Below, one piece after another: positions 60,665 to 64,000 of a stretch of 64,000 bases of DNA. The notes under the pieces are model-generated. The model saw only the letters and a program-made list of their open reading frames with translations. It was not told where the DNA came from and made no database searches. Position 1 is the stretch's first letter, and every line of letters starts with the position of its first letter. Source of the DNA: Ensifer sp. PDNC004 (GTDB lineage Bacteria > Pseudomonadota > Alphaproteobacteria > Rhizobiales > Rhizobiaceae); the NCBI RefSeq assembly GCF_016919405.1, contig NZ_CP070353.1, positions 1,550,001 to 1,614,000 of the forward strand. The letters are read 5' to 3'. A program made the translations under genes and the position numbers.

Positions 60665-61534
60665 ATGAACTATCGGCACATCTATCACGCAGGCAACTTT
60701 GCCGACGTCCTGAAGCACGCAGTGCTGGCGCGGCTCGTCACCTATCTGCAGCAGAAGGAGAAGGCGTTCCGCGTTCTCGATACCCATGCGGGTATCGGGC
60801 TCTACGACCTCTCCAGCGAGGAAGCGCAGAAGACCGGCGAATGGCGCGACGGCGTCGGCCGGCTGCTCGACGGCGAACTGCCGCCGGAGATCGCGGCGAT
60901 CCTTGCCCCTTACCTCTCCTCCATCCGCGCCCTGAACCCCGGCTCCGAGCTGACGCTCTACCCCGGCTCGCCGAAGCTCGCGCGCATGCTCTTCCGCCCT
61001 CAGGACCGGCTCTCGGCGATGGAACTGCATCCGGACGACTACGAAACCCTGCACCGGCTGTTCGACGCCGATTTCCAGAGCCGCGTCACCGAGCTCGACG
61101 GCTGGCTGGCGCTGGGCGCGCACCTGCCGCCGAAGGAAAAGCGCGGATTGATTCTCGTCGATCCGCCCTTCGAACAGGAGGGCGAATACGAACGGCTGGT
61201 GGACGGCCTTGCGCGCGGCTACCGCCGATTTACCGGTGGCGTCTATTGCCTGTGGTATCCCCTGAAGCAGGGCGCACCAATCAAGGCGTTTCATGAGGCG
61301 CTGAAGGCGCTCGACATACCGAAGATGCTCTGCGCCGAGCTGTCGGTCAGAAGCGACCGGGAAACCACGGGGCTTTCCGGTTCCGGCCTCATCATCGTCA
61401 ACCCGCCCTTCACGCTGAAGAGCGAGCTCGACCTGCTGCTGCCGTTCCTGAAAACCCGGCTGGGGCAGGATCGTTTCGCGTCCAGCCGCTGCTTCTGGCT
61501 GCGCGGGGAAGAACAGACAACCCGAGGGGCTTGA
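60665..61534 (+). CDS. rlmJ: 23S rRNA (adenine-N6) methyltransferase RlmJ
   Basis: 289 residues. The N-terminus MNYRHIYHAGNFADVLKHAV is diagnostic of RlmJ. The SAM-binding segment is VLDTHAGIGLYDL, and the catalytic motif is LILVDPPFE with Asp166-Pro-Pro-Phe169. It methylates A2030 of 23S rRNA (E. coli numbering). It is divergent from the molybdopterin gene with an 87-base gap. Normal length. Confidence 0.94.
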   Translation: MNYRHIYHAGNFADVLKHAVLARLVTYLQQKEKAFRVLDTHAGIGLYDLSSEEAQKTGEWRDGVGRLLDGELPPEIAAILAPYLSSIRALNPGSELTLYPGSPKLARMLFRPQDRLSAMELHPDDYETLHRLFDADFQSRVTELDGWLALGAHLPPKEKRGLILVDPPFEQEGEYERLVDGLARGYRRFTGGVYCLWYPLKQGAPIKAFHEALKALDIPKMLCAELSVRSDRETTGLSGSGLIIVNPPFTLKSELDLLLPFLKTRLGQDRFASSRCFWLRGEEQTTRGA

Positions 61535-61585
61535 CGGACGGGCGCGACGCACCGCAATCTCATGTGACGACATAGGGAGACGCCC

Positions 61586-62026
61586 ATGACTCGCACGCTC
61601 GCCGCCACGCTTCTCATTTCGCTTTCCCTCGCCGGCGCTACGGCGCCGGGCGCCATTGCCGCCGACTACATCGGCCGCGGCCAGGCGCAATCCTACAACG
61701 CCGGGGTCTGCAGCGAATCCTCGGTCCTCGGCTTCATCACATCCCGGTTCGCGTATCGGGATGCAAACTACCTGCACGCCAACCTCTCGATCGCCGAAAT
61801 CCGCAACATGGGGCAGAACCGGCAGGAGTTCCGCGACGAGACGCATCTCGTCGAGCGTGAATACTGCTACGGAACCGCTGTGATGACCAACGGCGAACAG
61901 CGGTCGCTCTATTACCTCATCGAACGCCCATGGGGCTTTGCCGGCGTCGGCAGAAGCATCGAGTTCTGTGTCGGCGGCCTCGATCCCTGGTATGTCTACG
62001 GCGCGTATTGCGCCTCGCTTCGCTAA
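61586..62026 (+). CDS. Secreted four-cysteine protein, unknown function
   Basis: 146 residues. The signal peptide is cleaved near residue 25 (GAIAA). The mature part contains exactly four cysteines (GVCSESS, EYCYGTA, EFCVGGL, AYCASLR), suggesting two disulphides, and several Tyr/Arg. ATG 61586 lies ten bases after GGGAG. No named family is recognised. Its stop is two bases before the start of RNase T2, and both are exported, so the two are probably coexpressed. A role as partner or inhibitor of the nuclease is speculation. Confidence 0.83.
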   Translation: MTRTLAATLLISLSLAGATAPGAIAADYIGRGQAQSYNAGVCSESSVLGFITSRFAYRDANYLHANLSIAEIRNMGQNRQEFRDETHLVEREYCYGTAVMTNGEQRSLYYLIERPWGFAGVGRSIEFCVGGLDPWYVYGAYCASLR

Positions 62027-62028
62027 TC

Positions 62029-62745
62029 ATGAACGCATTCCGGAATGTGCGCCGGCTTTTGCCGGCGCTTTTTATTGTCACCGTCCTTGCTGCCTGCAAC
62101 GACCAGAGCACCGAGAAGGCGCCGACGGCGACGGGGCAGCAGACGACAAAGGCAGCCGCTGCGGTTCCGCTCGGCAGCGGCTTCGATTTCTACGTGCTTT
62201 CGCTTTCCTGGTCGCCGACCTGGTGCGGCGATAACGACCCCAAGGGAAAATCCAGCCAGTGCGAAGTCGGCGGCAATCGCGGCCTGATCGTGCATGGCCT
62301 GTGGCCGCAGAACGAACGGGGCTATCCGGACTTCTGCCCGACACGGCAGTCCGATCGCGTGCCCTCGTCGCTCGGCAAGCAATATCTCGACCTCATTCCA
62401 TCGATGGGCCTGATCGGCCACCAATGGCGCAAGCACGGGACCTGTTCCGGCCTCAGCCAGGAGGATTACTTCGCCGTCACACGCGCGGCCTGGGAGCGGC
62501 TGACGCTGCCATCCGAGCTCGCACCTCCCCGCCAAGAAAAAGGCCTGCGTGTTGCCGCCATCGAAGACGCGCTCGTCGCCAAGAACCCCGGCATGACGAA
62601 GGACGCCGTCGCCGTAACCTGCGAGGGCAATCGGCTCGAGGAAATCCGGATCTGCTTCGACAAGTCGCTCAATTTCCGCGCCTGCCCGGCGGTCGATCGC
62701 CAGGCCTGCCGAAGGGAAAGCGTGTCGCTGCCCCCGGCGCTTTGA
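62029..62745 (+). CDS. Ribonuclease T2 family, lipoprotein-type
   Basis: 238 residues from ATG 62029; a longer frame to 61930 overlaps the preceding gene and is not credible. A lipobox VLAAC gives a lipidated Cys23, so it should be tethered in the envelope. RNase T2 catalytic motifs are CAS1 LIVHGLWPQ with His89, and CAS2 HQWRKHGTC with His131 and His136. In the canonical CAS2 (H-E-x-x-K-H) the Glu is here Gln132. It cleaves single-stranded RNA through a cyclic intermediate. A periplasmic RNA-scavenging role is typical. Confidence 0.92.
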   Translation: MNAFRNVRRLLPALFIVTVLAACNDQSTEKAPTATGQQTTKAAAAVPLGSGFDFYVLSLSWSPTWCGDNDPKGKSSQCEVGGNRGLIVHGLWPQNERGYPDFCPTRQSDRVPSSLGKQYLDLIPSMGLIGHQWRKHGTCSGLSQEDYFAVTRAAWERLTLPSELAPPRQEKGLRVAAIEDALVAKNPGMTKDAVAVTCEGNRLEEIRICFDKSLNFRACPAVDRQACRRESVSLPPAL

Positions 62746-62806
62746 CCAGCCGGAGAAGGCGCCTGTTAGAAACCCATCTCGCAATCCCTGGAAGGAAAGA
62801 CGCTCG

Positions 62807-63397
62807 ATGAAGATCTTGTACTCGCCCGCCTCGCCCTATTCGACCAAGGTGCGCATGGCGGCGCATTATGCGGGCTATGCGGCCGAAAGTGTCCTGACCG
62901 ACACCAATGCCAATCCGCCGGAGCTGATCGACAACAATCCGCTCGGCAAGATCCCGACGCTGATTCTCGACGACGGACGGGCGCTCTACGACAGCCGTAC
63001 GATCATGCATTTCATCGACCGGGAGACCAAGGGCAAGCTCTATCCCAGGAACGCCGAAAAGCGCACCGACGTCGAGTTGCTGGAAGCGCTATGCGACGGC
63101 GTCTGTGACAGCCTGCTGTCGATCGTCTACGAGAAACGCTCCCATCCGCCGGAAAAGGTGCATCAGCCCTGGATCGACCGGCAATGGGAAAAGGTCGAGC
63201 GCAGCCTCGACCATCTGAATGCCAACCTGCCGAAGACCGGGGCCAAGCTCAATGCAGGCCATTTCGCACTCGCGGCGATGCTGCGCTACATCGAGTTGCG
63301 CTTTGCCGGCGAATGGCAGAAGGGGCGTGCCAAGCTGAAGAACTGGCCGGCGAAGTTCGAAAAGCACTTCCCGGATTACCCCAAGTTCAAGGCCTAA
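62807..63397 (+). CDS. Glutathione S-transferase-like protein
   Basis: 196 residues. The N-terminal thioredoxin fold begins MKILYSPASPYSTKVRMAAH, with the glutathione-side Ser-Pro pattern, and NPLGKIPTLILDDGRALYDS contains the cis-proline and the glutathione-binding DS. The C-terminal half is helical (LEALCDGVCDSLLSIVYEKR). This is a small GST-like protein of the bacterial type. Conjugating, thiol-oxidoreductase or binding roles are all possible. AAGGAAAG lies about eight bases before ATG 62807. Confidence 0.88.
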   Translation: MKILYSPASPYSTKVRMAAHYAGYAAESVLTDTNANPPELIDNNPLGKIPTLILDDGRALYDSRTIMHFIDRETKGKLYPRNAEKRTDVELLEALCDGVCDSLLSIVYEKRSHPPEKVHQPWIDRQWEKVERSLDHLNANLPKTGAKLNAGHFALAAMLRYIELRFAGEWQKGRAKLKNWPAKFEKHFPDYPKFKA

Positions 63398-63408
63398 CGT
63401 GCAGACAC

Positions 63409-63437
63409 AAAAAAGGCCGGGTCTCCCCGGCCTTTTC
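63409..63437. terminator. Terminator between GST and outer-membrane protein genes
   Basis: A stem AAAAGGCCGGG / CCCGGCCTTTT with a four-base loop, A run on the left and T run on the right. Suitable for both convergent genes. Confidence 0.92.
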
Positions 63438-63457
63438 CTTGATCCGGCAGAAGCCGA

Positions 63458-64000
63458 TCAGAACTTCACGCCCATACCGACGCGAACGCTGTGCTCGTCG
63501 TAGCCCGACGAAACGTTGGTGCCGCCCATGCGGAAGTCCTTCGAGCCGTAGTCCGTGTAGCGGTATTCGACGCGTGCGGTGATGTTGTCGGTGACGAAGG
63601 TTTCCGCGCCGACACCTGCGGTCCAACCGACCATGGTGTTCTTGTCGGAAGCGCCGCCGACGGTGCCCTTGGTCTGGCCGACGGCGAGACCGGCGGTACC
63701 GTAGACGAGGACCGGGTTCAGATCGACACCGACGCGACCGCGGAGCGAGCCGTTAACGCCCTGCTTCATGCGCAGGTTGCCCTTGGTCGAATCCTGGCCG
63801 GAGTAGCCGATGTCGGCTTCACCGCCGTATACCATCTGGCCGTCCTGAACGTTGTAACCGCCATAGAGGCCGCCGCCGAAGCCGGCTGCGGTGTTGCTGC
63901 CGGTCGCATCGTGCTGGCCATGCTTCCAATCGGCGGTGCCACCGACATAGGCGCCCGACCAGTTCTTGGCTGCCGGCTCGGTGTATTCGGCCTGCGGAGC
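63458..64000 (-). CDS. Outer-membrane beta-barrel protein, partial
   Basis: The frame is open from the right window edge to the stop at 63458, 180 codons seen. The 5' end and signal peptide are outside the window. The ATG at 63835 is internal, not a start. The sequence is of the Omp25/RopB-like OMP_b-brl type: WSGAYVGG at the first strand, NTAAGFGGGLYGGYNVQDGQ, RGRVGVDLNPVLVYGTAG, and a C-terminal strand ending VRVGMGVKF with the terminal Phe used for barrel insertion. A small porin-like or OmpA-type barrel abundant in rhizobial outer membranes. Confidence 0.92.
   Translation of the reverse strand, partial: APQAEYTEPAAKNWSGAYVGGTADWKHGQHDATGSNTAAGFGGGLYGGYNVQDGQMVYGGEADIGYSGQDSTKGNLRMKQGVNGSLRGRVGVDLNPVLVYGTAGLAVGQTKGTVGGASDKNTMVGWTAGVGAETFVTDNITARVEYRYTDYGSKDFRMGGTNVSSGYDEHSVRVGMGVKF

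Overview
The window is about 64 kb of GC-rich chromosomal DNA from an alphaproteobacterium of the Rhizobiaceae, most likely Sinorhizobium/Ensifer. The assignment rests on gene content and order read from the translations: ihfA-fabH-plsX-DUF177, an LdtR/LdtP pair, an orphan groEL, the lpiA(mprF)/acvB pair, and perM-hdaA-ppk-ppx. No species name can be proven from the sequence alone. I see no insertion sequence, prophage, CRISPR array, rRNA or plasmid-type gene. It reads as core chromosome with a few accessory genes.

Layout. 1-6.3 kb: a tRNA-Pro(GGG), a tiny lipoprotein, a MerR regulator, ihfA, the phospholipid/fatty-acid starter genes fabH and plsX, DUF177, a cytochrome bc1 assembly chaperone and a BamE-like lipoprotein. 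6.3-16.7 kb: proton-pumping pyrophosphatase, an MFS exporter, nusB-ribH, then three genes on the other strand (cupin, GNAT, small periplasmic protein), then ribE-ribD-nrdR-glyA. The riboflavin module is therefore split by opposite-strand genes. 16.8-19.1 kb: L,D-transpeptidase and its MarR-type regulator. 19.2-26.2 kb: hemB, an RDD protein, the N-degron leucyltransferase bpt, a DMT permease, a winged-helix protein and parC.

26.2-34.8 kb is the most accessory-looking stretch. An isolated secreted protein lies between two long non-coding spacers. It is followed by a cytochrome P450 overlapping a lipid acyltransferase, a 77-residue protein, an orphan GroEL, and a TetR/serine-hydrolase divergent pair. 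34.8-45.1 kb: aspS, an MFS permease, a Tat-exported multicopper oxidase, RNase D, a membrane class III cyclase, a DUF2000/AraC pair with overlapping start codons, and a secreted phytase-like protein. 45.1-52.8 kb: perM-hdaA-ppk-ppx on one strand, facing purM-purN on the other. 52.8-56.8 kb: acvB-lpiA, which make and turn over lysyl-phosphatidylglycerol. 56.9-64 kb: a Nudix hydrolase, a cation efflux protein, a molybdopterin oxidoreductase, RlmJ, a secreted Cys-rich protein, a lipoprotein-type RNase T2, a glutathione transferase, and the 3' part of an outer-membrane beta-barrel gene cut by the window edge.

Cell-envelope work is a recurring theme: PlsX/FabH, BamE, LdtP, the acyltransferase, LpiA/AcvB and the OMP. 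Phosphate and nucleotide housekeeping (HppA, Ppk/Ppx, phytase-like, PurMN, NrdR) is a second. I found no large unknown multi-gene system. The best candidates for new biology are the P450-acyltransferase pair with its neighbours, the unclassified secreted proteins at 26.7 and 61.6 kb, and several structured leaders or operator-like sites. All searches and alignments needed to confirm these are stated but were not run.
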